64,000 nt of DNA from Paenarthrobacter sp. GOM3 (GCF_018215265.2 NZ_CP136562.1:3968001-4032000); one strand, 5' to 3'; numbered from the stretch's first letter, positions 43,317 through 61,650 are shown. Numbers and translations: made by a program. The notes: generated by a model from the sequence alone, not told the origin.

Positions 43317-45526
43317 CAGCGTCCTTCCAGCTTGGTATGTGGTTCAGTCTGCCCGGCAGGGTCCGTAGTGGTGTCCGTCCGGGTGGGTTGCGTGCTCCGG
43401 CCCGCCATCTTGGCGTCGCGATCAGCCAGGCGGGCAAACATATCGTTGTAAGCACTGAGATCGGCGTCGTTATTCCTATCGGCCGCCCGATCCACCCTGC
43501 GGGTCTCGCGCTCATCCGAGCGGGACCACATGACAGCCACCCCGATTGCGACCAGCAGCGTGGGTATTTCGCCGATGCCCCAAGCTACGGCTCCACCCAG
43601 TTGCTGGTCTCCCAGGGCCGACGGACCCCATGAACGGCCGAGGTTTCCGAAGTAGTCCGCAGCGAGCAGCCCCGTACCACCCATGATGGCCACGCCAAAG
43701 AAAGCGTGGAAGCCCATGGTGGCCAGCAGCAGGAGCAGGCGCATCGGATACGGGGCACGGCGTGGCAGCGGATCGCTGCCGATCATGCTGAGCACAAAAA
43801 TGTAGCCCGTTAACAGGAAGTGGACATTCATGAGCTCGTGGCCAACGTGCTCGCGCATCGCCAAGCCGAAGAGATCCGAGTAATAGAACAAAACGATCGA
43901 GCCTGCGAAGTTCGCAGCAGCGAACAGCGGGTGGGTGACGATCTGCGAGAACCTGGAGTGGACAAACAGCAACAACCATTCGCGCAATCCCCGTGAGCCA
44001 TGGGCGCCTTCGCCCCTGGCAGGGAGAGCGCGCAAGGCGAGGGTCACCGGCGCACCCAGGACCAGGAAGATCGGCGCCACCATGGTGAGGGCCATGTGGT
44101 CCACCATGTGCGCGGAAAACAGAACCCTGCCGTAAACAGCGGGCGGGCCGGAAGTGATGTAGGTGAGCACCACCAGGCCGATCATCCAGTTCACGGCCCG
44201 GAACCAGGACCACTTGTCCCCTCGCCTGCGGACCTTCACGATGCCCATGATGTAGGAGACCGCGCCAAATAGCGCCACACCTACCCACAGCCAGTCGAAA
44301 CGCCATTCAGTGAGCCATCGCTCGGGGGTCAGTTCGGGTGGCAGTTCGTAGCCGGAAAGGATGAACGACGGCGATGCGTCCGGCGCGTAGGTGGTGGGCT
44401 GCGGCGGGGCCGAGCGCCCAAGCGCAACGGCGAGTCCCGACGTCGCACCCATTACGAGCAGCTCAACCAAAATCAACTGCCACAGCACCCGGCGCGCAGA
44501 CATGGAGCCGCTCTTGCCGAGCTGGGGGATGACCCATTGGCGGTGCATGAAACCAATGCCGCCCAACACCAGAGTGGCCAGCGCCTTGGCAACAATCAGC
44601 TGGCCGTAGGGCGAACCGAACAGGTCCGCTGGGTTGGTTACGCGGATTGCTGCGTTGATGACACCCGAGGCGAACACCAGGACGAACGCGAAACCTGCCA
44701 GGGCGGAGAAGCGCCGCAGCGTCTGCTCCGTGATATCGGGGCTCCCCTTGCTTCGCGAACCCGTAAGGAGTCCGGACAGGACGGCGAGCATGATGATGCC
44801 GCCCACCCATGTTGAGACTCCAACCAAGTGAAGGCCCAGTGAGTTGATGGCACCTTCATGGTCGCTGGAACTTGAAGAGTGCCCAATAAGGGCAGTAGGA
44901 ACGAGTCCAATGAGGGCCAAAAGCAGTGTGAAGGCCAGACCCGTCAGGGACCTGACGCCGAACAATGCCGTCGTTACCACCGCGGCGATAATGGTGACGG
45001 CGAGCCACGCCTTACCGGTGTCGATGTCGGTCATGAAGTACACCAAGGACTTGGTGAACTCCGCATCTCCCGAGAGTGCCTGTCCAGCAACATCCGCATA
45101 CGTCAGGACGAGAACAGCTACGGCCGACAACGTCCATGCGGCACCGGCTGCTGCGGCGACCGCAAGTGCCCGGGCAAACGCGGGATGCTCCGGAGCGTCC
45201 AGATCCTTTTCACGTGATCGGGATCCGCCGAGGTTCTTGGGCAGAATGCCGACGGCGAAAATCAGTCCACCAACGACGGTGGCCACGGATACGTTGTGTA
45301 CGGCTTTCGCGATGGGAAGGCCCCACCGCACCAAGGCGCCGGGGTCGGAGACTTGCCGGGCCGCCGAAGCTCCTGAGAAGATCAGGGCCGCGGTCAGAAC
45401 CAGGAACAACACCGCCAAGCCGGCCAATTGCCACGGAAGGGAAATTCCCGCGACGGAATCGCCTCCACGCGGTCCCGGCTTGGGAACGGGCGAAGGGGCA
45501 GTTGCGGAGCTTCTTGCTGATGGCAC
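43316..45526 (-). CDS. CopD-CtaG fusion: copper-resistance D / cytochrome c oxidase assembly membrane protein
   Basis: Large polytopic membrane protein of 736 residues. The first 370 residues resemble CopD, with about nine helices and histidines in KAVHNVSVATVVGGL and LHLVGVSTWVGGIIML. The second half is the Caa3-type CtaG domain, with SAHMVDHMALTMVAPIFLVLGAP, HPLFAAANFAGSIVLFYYS, MNVHFLLTGYIFV and LLATMGFHAFFGVAIM carrying conserved copper-ligand-like histidines. A polar C-terminal tail of about 70 residues follows. It probably brings copper across the membrane for oxidase assembly. The GTG start at 45526 has only a weak ribosome site. Confidence 0.86.
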   Translation of the reverse strand: MPSARSSATAPSPVPKPGPRGGDSVAGISLPWQLAGLAVLFLVLTAALIFSGASAARQVSDPGALVRWGLPIAKAVHNVSVATVVGGLIFAVGILPKNLGGSRSREKDLDAPEHPAFARALAVAAAAGAAWTLSAVAVLVLTYADVAGQALSGDAEFTKSLVYFMTDIDTGKAWLAVTIIAAVVTTALFGVRSLTGLAFTLLLALIGLVPTALIGHSSSSSDHEGAINSLGLHLVGVSTWVGGIIMLAVLSGLLTGSRSKGSPDITEQTLRRFSALAGFAFVLVFASGVINAAIRVTNPADLFGSPYGQLIVAKALATLVLGGIGFMHRQWVIPQLGKSGSMSARRVLWQLILVELLVMGATSGLAVALGRSAPPQPTTYAPDASPSFILSGYELPPELTPERWLTEWRFDWLWVGVALFGAVSYIMGIVKVRRRGDKWSWFRAVNWMIGLVVLTYITSGPPAVYGRVLFSAHMVDHMALTMVAPIFLVLGAPVTLALRALPARGEGAHGSRGLREWLLLFVHSRFSQIVTHPLFAAANFAGSIVLFYYSDLFGLAMREHVGHELMNVHFLLTGYIFVLSMIGSDPLPRRAPYPMRLLLLLATMGFHAFFGVAIMGGTGLLAADYFGNLGRSWGPSALGDQQLGGAVAWGIGEIPTLLVAIGVAVMWSRSDERETRRVDRAADRNNDADLSAYNDMFARLADRDAKMAGRSTQPTRTDTTTDPAGQTEPHTKLEGR

Positions 45527-45597
45527 TTATCCATTGTCCGCTACCCGCTGCCGGGCTGCGAATCGTAAGTGGCGCTATGTGCATTAACTAACAGCAA

Positions 45598-45629
45598 AAG
45601 GGACGGCAACCAACAGGTTGCCGTCCCTT
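45598..45629 (-). terminator. intrinsic terminator of the HU gene
   Basis: Read on the minus strand, AAGGGACGGCAACC pairs exactly with GGTTGCCGTCCCTT around a 4-base loop and is followed by further Ts. It starts 22 bases after the HU stop and is symmetrical enough to work for both strands. Confidence 0.9.
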
Positions 45630-45651
45630 CAAGGCGTTCGCCGAAGAGTAG

Positions 45652-45939
45652 TTACTTCTTCTTGGCGACAGCAGCCTTCAGCTTGGAGCCTGCGGTCAGC
45701 TTGACGCTGTGGCCGGCTGCGATCTGGATGGTTTCGCCGGTCTGCGGGTTGCGGCCGGTGCGAGCTGCACGGTCGGTGCGCTCAACTGCGAGCCAGCCCG
45801 GGATGGTGATCTTTTCGCCAGCGGCGACAGAAGTCTCGAAAACTTCGAACAGTGCATCGAGCACGGAGTTGACTGCTGCCTGGCTGGTGCCAGCCTTGCC
45901 TGCTACCTCTGCAACGAGTTCACTACGGTTCTTAGCCAT
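45652..45939 (-). CDS. hup: HU-family DNA-binding protein
   Basis: Small histone-like nucleoid protein of 95 residues. It has the HU/IHF fold order: helical N-terminus MAKNRSELVAEVAGKAGTSQ, VLDALFEVFETSVAAGEKIT, and the DNA-binding beta-arm region around RTDRAARTGRNPQTGETIQI with the intercalating-type proline, then AGHSVKLTAGSKLKAAV and a KKK tail. It lacks the long Lys/Pro/Ala-rich tail of mycobacterial HupB. The ATG follows AGGAGGACGTAA. It is monocistronic with its own terminator. The upstream gap to the GNAT gene (215 bases) should hold its promoter. Confidence 0.95.
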   Translation of the reverse strand: MAKNRSELVAEVAGKAGTSQAAVNSVLDALFEVFETSVAAGEKITIPGWLAVERTDRAARTGRNPQTGETIQIAAGHSVKLTAGSKLKAAVAKKK

Positions 45940-46154
45940 TTACGTCCTCCTGGACTCATACGTTTTTGAGCTTTCAAGCGGAATGCGAGCAAGCCACTGT
46001 TCGAAAACTTACCAGCTTGGGCAGCCATGGCCAGCAAATTCCGCGTGTTTCCGCGCCTTTTTGACCAAAATCACCGGTTTTTCGCGGTTTTTGGGACCGG
46101 TTTACGCCCTTGGCGTACCCTGCGCCGTTGGCTGGGACCCATTGCCCTGCCCGG

Positions 46155-46724
46155 TCAGAACAGGATGCGTTGGAACAGGACGTGGTCCTGCCACTCCCCG
46201 GCGATCTGCAGATAGTCGGGCGCCATCCCGATCCGCTCGAAACCAGACCTCTTGAGTACCGCCTGCGAGGCCAGGTTATGGACCAGGGTGGCGGCCTGAA
46301 CGCGATGGAGTCCGAGGTCATCCGCAGCCATGGTGAGGACTTGTCCCACTGCGGCCGATGCAAGGCCCCTGCCAGTGAACTCCTGGTCAATCCAATAACC
46401 CATATTCGCGCTGAGAAAGGGTCCGCGGACGACGCCCGTGAGCGTGATTCTTCCGATGATCCTTTCGCCAGCGGTAAGGACCCACGGCACCTCGCTGCCG
46501 GCTGCGAACAGGTTCAGCTTGATTGCCACATCTTTAGCCTGACCGGCTGCGCTGAAGAACTCGTCGCTGCGTTGAGGGTCCCACGGGGCCAGGTGGTCGC
46601 GGTTCCGTGCGTAGGCGGCGGCCAGGGGGCCGGCATCCTGGGATTCCAACGGGCGGAGGGTCAGCAACCCGTGGCTGGCGGGGGTACCGGTGGCGTCAAA
46701 AAGGAGGCTCCGGGTGAGATTCAT
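46155..46724 (-). CDS. RimJ/RimL-like GNAT acetyltransferase
   Basis: A 189-residue acetyltransferase of the ribosomal-protein N-alpha-acetyltransferase type. Family parts: LLTLRPLESQDAGPLAAAY, YWIDQEFTGRGLASAAVGQV (acetyl-CoA loop GRGLAS), LHRVQAATLVHNLASQAVL and KRSGFERIGMAPDYLQIAG with the final DHVLFQRIL. It may acetylate a protein N-terminus or a small amine. The ATG is preceded by TATTGT-CATGGG (46725-46736, minus strand), a -10 box six bases from the start and no Shine-Dalgarno, so a leaderless mRNA is likely. This box lies right at the edge of the first rRNA duplication. Confidence 0.83.
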   Translation of the reverse strand: MNLTRSLLFDATGTPASHGLLTLRPLESQDAGPLAAAYARNRDHLAPWDPQRSDEFFSAAGQAKDVAIKLNLFAAGSEVPWVLTAGERIIGRITLTGVVRGPFLSANMGYWIDQEFTGRGLASAAVGQVLTMAADDLGLHRVQAATLVHNLASQAVLKRSGFERIGMAPDYLQIAGEWQDHVLFQRILF

Positions 46725-46766
46725 CCCATGACAATACCTGTGTTGTGTTGTGTGGGTTAAATGGGT

Positions 46767-46795
46767 GGAGCCCCGACCGTGGTGGTCGGGGCTCC
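46767..46795 (-). terminator. terminator of rRNA operon 1
   Basis: GGAGCCCCGACC at 46767-46778 pairs exactly with GGTCGGGGCTCC at 46784-46795 around a 5-base loop, 14 bases beyond the 5S 3' end. The same hairpin closes operon 2. Confidence 0.9.
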
Positions 46796-46808
46796 CCGTT
46801 AATGTGTG

Positions 46809-46926
46809 TCCGGCGGTGTCCTACTCTCCCACACCCTCCCGGGTGCAGTACCATCGGCGCTGTGGGTCTTAGCTTCCGGGTTCGGAATGGGACCGGGCGT
46901 TTCCCCCACGCTATGACCGCCGTAAC
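46809..46926 (-). rRNA. rrf: 5S ribosomal RNA, copy 1
   Basis: About 118 bases. On the minus strand it begins GTTACGGCGGTCATAGCG and ends ...GACACCGCCGGA; the two ends pair, forming helix I. The conserved CCGAACCCGGAAGCTAAG loop is present. Ends are set by homology and accurate to a few bases. Confidence 0.93.
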
Positions 46927-47043
46927 CTTGTTACCCGTCCCGGCCCCCGTGTGTGGGGGGTGGGTGGGAAGTGTGTGGTTACAACTGTGGTGCTTGGTTG
47001 TTATTTAGTTTTGGTTCCTGTGAACGGTTGTTGTTCGGGAACC

Positions 47044-47057
47044 ACATAGTGGACGCG
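47044..47057 (-). other. 23S processing stem, 3' half, operon 1
   Basis: ACATAGTGGACGCG (plus strand) is the exact complement of CGCGTCCACTATGT at 50327-50340 across the whole 23S gene. In the transcript the two flanks pair into a 14-base stem, the expected RNase III substrate that frees pre-23S rRNA. Confidence 0.75.
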
Positions 47058-47073
47058 TGCAGTGTGTTGTGTG

Positions 47074-52266
<5,193 letters not shown>

Positions 52267-52443
52267 ACAAAAAAATCAAACAGACACAACCACACCCACC
52301 GGAAATAACGGTAAAACGCGGCTGCACAAAATTCGAAACCAGCTGAAAACCAGACCACCACACACGGGGGTGCATGACAGAACTGGCATAAATTCAACCA
52401 ATTGATAAAACAATCGGTATCAACAAACTTGGCACACTATTGA

Positions 52444-52456
52444 GTTCTCAAACAAC
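52444..52456 (-). promoter_or_regulatory. rRNA antitermination boxA-like element, operon 1 leader
   Basis: GTTGTTTGAGAAC on the minus strand, followed by TCAATAGTGTGCC, the arrangement found in actinobacterial rRNA leaders. The same box recurs in both 16S-23S spacers and in the operon 2 leader (50342, 57821, 59920). Confidence 0.7.
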
Positions 52457-52601
52457 AGACCCCCCAAAACATCACCCCACCGGAACACCACACAAAGCAG
52501 CGCACCACAACAGGGCCATTGGAAAAGAAGAGTTATTTTTGGCCGCCTACCGAACCGTACACACCTTCCGGCTTTCCGTTTCGCACCCGGCGACTCAGAA
52601 A

Positions 52602-52630
52602 ACAATACACGCCCCACACCCCCAACGCAA
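52602..52630 (-). promoter_or_regulatory. candidate promoter of rRNA operon 1
   Basis: On the minus strand, TTGCGT (52630-52625), a 17-base spacer, and TATTGT (52607-52602), followed by a block TTCTGAGTCGCC that is shared with operon 2 at the same distance. It lies just downstream of the sigma-factor gene. The rest of the gap 52459-52727 shows only GT-rich sequence. Confidence 0.55.
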
Positions 52631-52727
52631 ATCCACCCCCACACCCCACCCCAACCACCCACCAAACCCCCACCAAACCGCCGTCGAACCTTCATTCCTG
52701 GACAACGCGGCCGGGCTCGATGCCCCT

Positions 52728-53684
52728 TCACTCGAGAAGGTCGGGCGCCCCCAAATGCCTGTGAAATCCGTCGTCAAGGATCCGCATGATTGAGGCGATC
52801 TTGCTGCCGTCCCATGTCGGTTCAATAATCAACAGCCCCCGGGCACGGCCGGCGAGGTAGCAGACAAACGCCGGCCTGCCTCCTGCCCTGACTGCAGACA
52901 GCGCGTAGCTGCCGCCGGGCCGCCCCGCCGCACTTGCGCGCAGGAAACTCCCGACGGCGGTACGGCCAACGTAGCGTTCGGTTGCCGGCGGCATAGCAAG
53001 CCAGCACTGATCAGTAAGAAGCCCAACGAGGGCATCAATATCATCCCGGGAGAAGGCCTCGGCAAACTTGCGGGCGATGTCCTGTTGCGCCGCTTCCGTG
53101 CCCTGGGGAGGAGAAGAAGGCCGTCCAGCGCGAGCCCTCTGCAAAAGACCCTTGGCTGCACTTTTACCAATCGAAAGCATCTCGGCAGCCTCACTGACGG
53201 TGAAATCCAATACGTCGCACAGCATCAGCACCGCAGCCTGGCGCGGAGGCATGCGTTGAAGAGCCAGCACAAAGGCAAGCGCAACACTTTCACGGGCAAT
53301 TGCCTGCGCAGCGGGATCAAGTTCGTTGACCCAAGCATCCGGGTACGGCTGGAAATGTGGTTGATCGAACAGATCGCTTGGAGTCGGCGGATCGAACGGG
53401 GGAAGGGGTGCCGGACGAGGTCGACGGCCGCGATCCCGCAGAAGGTTCAACGAACGGGTGGTCGCAATCCGATACAGCCACGTCCGCAACGATGATCGCC
53501 CGGAAAAACCACGAAGGCCCTTCCACGCCGCGAGCAAAACCTCCTGCAGAACGTCGTCGGCATCATCAACGGAGCCAGTGATCCTGTAACAGTGCACGTG
53601 GAGTTCCCGCAGGAAGGGGGACATGAGTGAAGCGAATGCCCTTTCATCGCCGGCCCAGGCGGCTTCCAACTCCGCAGATGTCAC
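52728..53684 (-). CDS. ECF sigma factor with C-terminal SnoaL-like domain
   Basis: RNA polymerase sigma factor of 318 residues. Region 2 is at about 10-75 (LMSPFLRELHVHCYRITGSV, DDADDVLQEVLLAAWKGL, SLRTWLYRIATTRSLNLLRD) and region 4 at about 135-190 (ALQRMPPRQAAVLMLCDVLD, TVSEAAEMLSIGKSAAKGLL). From about 200 to the end an NTF2/SnoaL-like domain follows (KFAEAFSRDDIDALVGLL and IEPTWDGSKIASIMRI). Such fused domains replace an anti-sigma factor in regulating activity. The GTG start follows GGAG. The gene is divergent from a separate NTF2-like gene, a likely target. Its place between two rRNA operons is unusual. Confidence 0.87.
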   Translation of the reverse strand: MTSAELEAAWAGDERAFASLMSPFLRELHVHCYRITGSVDDADDVLQEVLLAAWKGLRGFSGRSSLRTWLYRIATTRSLNLLRDRGRRPRPAPLPPFDPPTPSDLFDQPHFQPYPDAWVNELDPAAQAIARESVALAFVLALQRMPPRQAAVLMLCDVLDFTVSEAAEMLSIGKSAAKGLLQRARAGRPSSPPQGTEAAQQDIARKFAEAFSRDDIDALVGLLTDQCWLAMPPATERYVGRTAVGSFLRASAAGRPGGSYALSAVRAGGRPAFVCYLAGRARGLLIIEPTWDGSKIASIMRILDDGFHRHLGAPDLLE

Positions 53685-53739
53685 GTCTCCATCCTGACAC
53701 GCGCTCCCGAAGCAGCGTTCCGATCTGCCTGGCCGCGGT

Positions 53740-53751
53740 GTCTATACAGAC
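53740..53751. promoter_or_regulatory. near-palindrome in the sigma/NTF2 divergent promoter region
   Basis: GTCTATACAGAC is palindromic except at the centre and lies 28 bases before the NTF2-like gene, where a promoter is expected. It could be an operator or part of an ECF promoter (GTC... and ...CGTAAC). Weak evidence. Confidence 0.3.
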
Positions 53752-53779
53752 GTAACCATCTACGAAAGGAAAACCAGCC

Positions 53780-54157
53780 ATGACCGACAAGAAAGGCACC
53801 GCCGTCGATATCTCCGTTGCGTACTACCGCTCCTGGACAGCCGGCATGCTCGACTCAGCGTCCTCATACTTGGCCGGGAATGTCATCTGCCACGCACCCG
53901 CAGGCGAACTGAACGGCAGGGACGCCGTACGTGCGTTTATGGAACCCTTCGCTGCCTCGCTTACAGGATCCACGCTCTTGGCAGCATTCGGCGCCGACGA
54001 CGAAGCGCTCCTTATGTACAGCACAGGAAATGACGCGGTGCCGAGCGCCCCCGGCGCTGAACTCCATCGAGTCCAGGACGGCCGGATCGTAGAGATTCGA
54101 ATCATCTTCGACCGCTTGCCTTTCGCATTGGCGCGGGGCGACGTCGTGAAAGCATGA
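53780..54157 (+). CDS. NTF2/SnoaL-like protein
   Basis: A 125-residue cone-shaped-fold protein of the SnoaL/NTF2 superfamily: VAYYRSWTAGMLDSASSYLA (helix 1), CHAPAGELNGRDAVRAFMEP (the GxxAVRxF helix) and the final strand VQDGRIVEIRIIFDR. Members are polyketide cyclases, isomerases or ligand binders; no catalytic set can be assigned. The ATG follows GAAAGGA. It is divergent from the SnoaL-fused sigma factor and both sit between the rRNA repeats. Confidence 0.82.
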   Translation: MTDKKGTAVDISVAYYRSWTAGMLDSASSYLAGNVICHAPAGELNGRDAVRAFMEPFAASLTGSTLLAAFGADDEALLMYSTGNDAVPSAPGAELHRVQDGRIVEIRIIFDRLPFALARGDVVKA

Positions 54158-54246
54158 CGGCGGAAAGCCCGTCCTGCGATTAAGCGGCCGGGGGCTTCCC
54201 TGATGGTGAGCTCATACCTGTGTTGTGTTGTGTGGGTTAAATGGGT

Positions 54247-54275
54247 GGAGCCCCGACCGTGGTGGTCGGGGCTCC
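54247..54275 (-). terminator. terminator of rRNA operon 2
   Basis: Identical to the operon 1 hairpin: a 12-base GGAGCCCCGACC stem with a 5-base loop, 13 bases beyond the 5S gene. Confidence 0.9.
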
Positions 54276-54288
54276 CCGTTAATGTGTG

Positions 54289-54406
54289 TCCGGCGGTGTC
54301 CTACTCTCCCACACCCTCCCGGGTGCAGTACCATCGGCGCTGTGGGTCTTAGCTTCCGGGTTCGGAATGGGACCGGGCGTTTCCCCCACGCTATGACCGC
54401 CGTAAC
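54289..54406 (-). rRNA. rrf: 5S ribosomal RNA, copy 2
   Basis: Identical to the copy at 46809-46926 over its full length as read here, with the same helix I ends. Followed by the shared terminator. Confidence 0.93.
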
Positions 54407-54523
54407 CTTGTTACCCGTCCCGGCCCCCGTGTGTGGGGTGGGTGGGAAGTGTGTGGTTACAACTGTGGTGCTTGGTTGTTTATTTTGTTGTTGGTTCCTG
54501 TGAACGGTTGTTGTTCGGGAACC

Positions 54524-54537
54524 ACATAGTGGACGCG
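54524..54537 (-). other. 23S processing stem, 3' half, operon 2
   Basis: ACATAGTGGACGCG (plus strand), the exact complement of CGCGTCCACTATGT at 57806-57819. The stem is the same as in operon 1. Confidence 0.75.
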
Positions 54538-54553
54538 TGCAGTGTGTTGTGTG

Positions 54554-59742
<5,189 letters not shown>

Positions 59743-59919
59743 ACAAAAAAAATCAAACAGACACAACCACACCCACCGGAAATAACGGTAAAACGCGGCT
59801 GCACAAAATTCGAAACCAGCTGAAAACCAGACCACCACACACGGGGGTGCATGACAGAACTGGCATAATTCAACCAATTGATAAAACAATCGGTATCAAC
59901 AAACTTGGCACACTATTGA

Positions 59920-59932
59920 GTTCTCAAACAAC
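59920..59932 (-). promoter_or_regulatory. rRNA antitermination boxA-like element, operon 2 leader
   Basis: GTTGTTTGAGAAC on the minus strand, identical to the operon 1 box; copy identity ends two bases upstream of it. Confidence 0.7.
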
Positions 59933-60169
59933 AGGTCACTATTCCAAAGCAGTACCACCAGCCTCAACTGGATCGCTCCGGAGCAACTTTTCAAACTTAC
60001 CCGATCAACCAGCCCTATGCAAATCAGCGTTTCCGCGTTCGCAAGCCAATCAATCGACCCCACCCGACCGTGGCGCACTCGGAAGCACACCATATTTCAG
60101 GCTGTTTTGAAGGGGGTTGGCCTCCGCGGCTTCCAGCTTCAGGCTGTCTCACTCGCGGCGACTCAGAAG

Positions 60170-60198
60170 ACATTACACGTCAACGACCCCGCACACAA
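60170..60198 (-). promoter_or_regulatory. candidate promoter of rRNA operon 2
   Basis: On the minus strand, TTGTGT (60198-60193), a 17-base spacer and TAATGT (60175-60170), followed by CTTCTGAGTCGCCG as in operon 1. A second, weaker set (TTGAGG, 18 bases, AATAGT) lies close to the boxA at about 59941-59970. Confidence 0.55.
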
Positions 60199-60367
60199 AT
60201 CGCCCCAACACCCAGCTCCTCCCCGCAAACAAAGGCCAAAACCCCCAAACCGCCTCCCCATCACCAAAAACAACCCCACAACAGAAGAAGTGAAGCCCGT
60301 CACAACAGTCGCCGCCCACCACACCGCACGCCAAAAGCGAACCACCCCACCGCCGTCGAACACCAAA

Positions 60368-60448
60368 GGACGTGAAAGAGCATCCGGCCCAAACCGGCGG
60401 GACGTGAGCGAGCGTTGCTTGGAAGGGGGCGGGTCGTGAGAGAGCGTC
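60368..60448. repeat. three imperfect direct repeats with exact 32-base period
   Basis: GGACGTGAAAGAGCATC at 60368, GGACGTGAGCGAGCGTT at 60400 and GGTCGTGAGAGAGCGTC at 60432 share the pattern GGwCGTGAnnGAGCrTy. Starts are exactly 32 bases apart, about three helical turns. They lie between the operon 2 promoter and the rpsN terminator, in a gap without genes (59743-60609). Confidence 0.65.
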
Positions 60449-60560
60449 GGAAGACGGGGGGTTATCCGGCAGCGCGCGTCCAAGGGAGGAACGACCGAGC
60501 GCGCCGAGGATCACCGCCACCGTCGTTGCTGCGCCTACGCACGAAAACACGCATAAACAC

Positions 60561-60596
60561 AAAAAGGCCGACAACCATAACGGTTGCCGGCCCTTT
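60561..60596 (-). terminator. intrinsic terminator of the rpmB-rpmG-rpsN operon
   Basis: On the minus strand, AAAGGGCCGGCAACC pairs with GGTTGTCGGCCTTT (one mismatch) around a 5-base loop and runs into TTTTTG. It starts 14 bases after the rpsN stop. Confidence 0.85.
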
Positions 60597-60609
60597 CAGA
60601 GCTTCGTGA

Positions 60610-60915
60610 TTACCAGGAAGACTTGGTGATGCCCGGGAGCTCACCACGGTGAGCCATGTCGCGGAAGCGAACACGGGAGATACCGAACTTCTGGAGCGTG
60701 CCGCGGGGACGGCCGTCGATCTGGTCGCGGTTACGCAGACGGATCGGGGAGGCGTTGCGGGGCAGCTTCTGCAGGCCGAGGCGTGCAGCTTCGCGTGCTT
60801 CGTCAGTCGCGTTGGGGTCAACCAGGGTCTTCTTCAGTTCGAGACGCTTGGCAGCGTAACGCTCAACAATGACCTTGCGCTGCTCGTTGCGAGCAATCTT
60901 GGACTTCTTTGCCAT
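60610..60915 (-). CDS. rpsN: 30S ribosomal protein S14, cysteine-free long form
   Basis: Component of the small-subunit head, 101 residues. Sequence [34 protein letters not shown] and the C-terminal [18 protein letters not shown] are standard. It is the long, zinc-independent form: the CxxC pairs of the short zinc form are absent. It is the last gene of rpmB-rpmG-rpsN, four bases after rpmG. Such C-minus paralogue sets are often induced by zinc lack in actinobacteria, but no clear Zur site is seen upstream, so this set may be the housekeeping one. Confidence 0.96.
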   Translation of the reverse strand: MAKKSKIARNEQRKVIVERYAAKRLELKKTLVDPNATDEAREAARLGLQKLPRNASPIRLRNRDQIDGRPRGTLQKFGISRVRFRDMAHRGELPGITKSSW

Positions 60916-60919
60916 GTGT

Positions 60920-61087
60920 TTAGCGCTCCTCTCGGAATTCGACGTGCTGGCGGATCTTGGGGTCGTACTTCTTCAAGACCAGGCGGTCAGGGTCGTTACG
61001 ACGGTTCTTGCGGGTTACGTAGGTGTAACCGGTGCCCGCGGTGGACTTCAGCTTGATGATCGGACGTACGTCCTTGTCCTTTGCCAT
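60920..61087 (-). CDS. rpmG: 50S ribosomal protein L33, cysteine-free form
   Basis: Large-subunit protein of 55 residues: [36 protein letters not shown] and [16 protein letters not shown]. The four zinc-ligand cysteines of the C-plus form are missing. Its ATG overlaps the rpmB stop by one base (TAATG). The GAGGAG within its own 3' end provides the ribosome site for rpsN. Confidence 0.95.
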   Translation of the reverse strand: MAKDKDVRPIIKLKSTAGTGYTYVTRKNRRNDPDRLVLKKYDPKIRQHVEFREER

Positions 61088-61323
61088 TAGAGCTTTACTC
61101 CTCGTGCCAGGATGTCAGCAACGACTGAGTCGATGCCGCGTACGTCGATGGTCTTGATGCCACGGGCTGACAGGGTCAGCGTGACATTACGGCGCAGGGA
61201 CGGAACCCAGTAGCGCTTCTTCTGAATGTTCGGGTCGAACCGACGCTTGTTGCGACGGTGCGAGTGCGAAATGCTGTGTCCAAAGCCCGGCTCGGCTCCG
61301 GTCACTTGGCAGTGTGCTGCCAT
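61087..61323 (-). CDS. rpmB: 50S ribosomal protein L28, C-minus type
   Basis: Large-subunit protein of 78 residues: [59 protein letters not shown]. Only one cysteine remains, so the two CxxC zinc pairs of the C-plus form are lost. It is the first gene of the operon; the ATG follows GGAGGAGAGTC. An upstream extension of the frame is not supported. A 290-base leader probably precedes it. Confidence 0.95.
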   Translation of the reverse strand: MAAHCQVTGAEPGFGHSISHSHRRNKRRFDPNIQKKRYWVPSLRRNVTLTLSARGIKTIDVRGIDSVVADILARGVKL

Positions 61324-61551
61324 GACTCTCCTCCAAAGTTTGAATGTAACGGCGTGCAGATGTTCCTGCGTTACCGTGCGACAGGCAGTGTCCGCATCCG
61401 GTCCAAACCATTTCGGTAGTTTCCGCAGCAACTGCGGCGAAGAAGGTTGGCCTCAGGACAGAGCAGTGGAAACCACTGAATCGGAACCTGGGATACCGGG
61501 CGAATACAGGAATGCACGCAACTTGAGCCCCTAACTACCGGCCACCGGGAG

Positions 61552-61566
61552 GTCAGTCAGACTGAC
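61552..61566. promoter_or_regulatory. 15-base perfect palindrome
   Basis: GTCAGTCAGACTGAC is perfectly symmetrical about a central base. It lies in the leader of rpmB (230 bases upstream of the ATG) and 153 bases upstream of the ferric-reductase-like gene. It can be an operator or, as RNA, a short hairpin. Confidence 0.45.
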
Positions 61567-61620
61567 ACTCACCACCAACCGGAGCAATTGCACACGATCC
61601 GCACTACCTAGCGCCTAACT

Positions 61621-61650
61621 ATTCTACGGGTCAGGCCAAATTAAGACCAA
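61621..61650 (-). promoter_or_regulatory. candidate promoter of the rpmB operon
   Basis: On the minus strand TTGGTC (61650-61645), an 18-base spacer and TAGAAT (61626-61621). A start near 61614 would give an mRNA leader of about 290 bases with several small hairpins (for example CAGTGG-TTT-CCACTG and CCGCAG-TTG-CTGCGG). The rest of 61324-61718 holds no gene of its own. Confidence 0.5.

Noticed and set aside
60368..60448. CRISPR array
   Set aside because: Only three imperfect 17-base units with very short spacers and no cas genes; the period of 32 fits helical phasing rather than an array.
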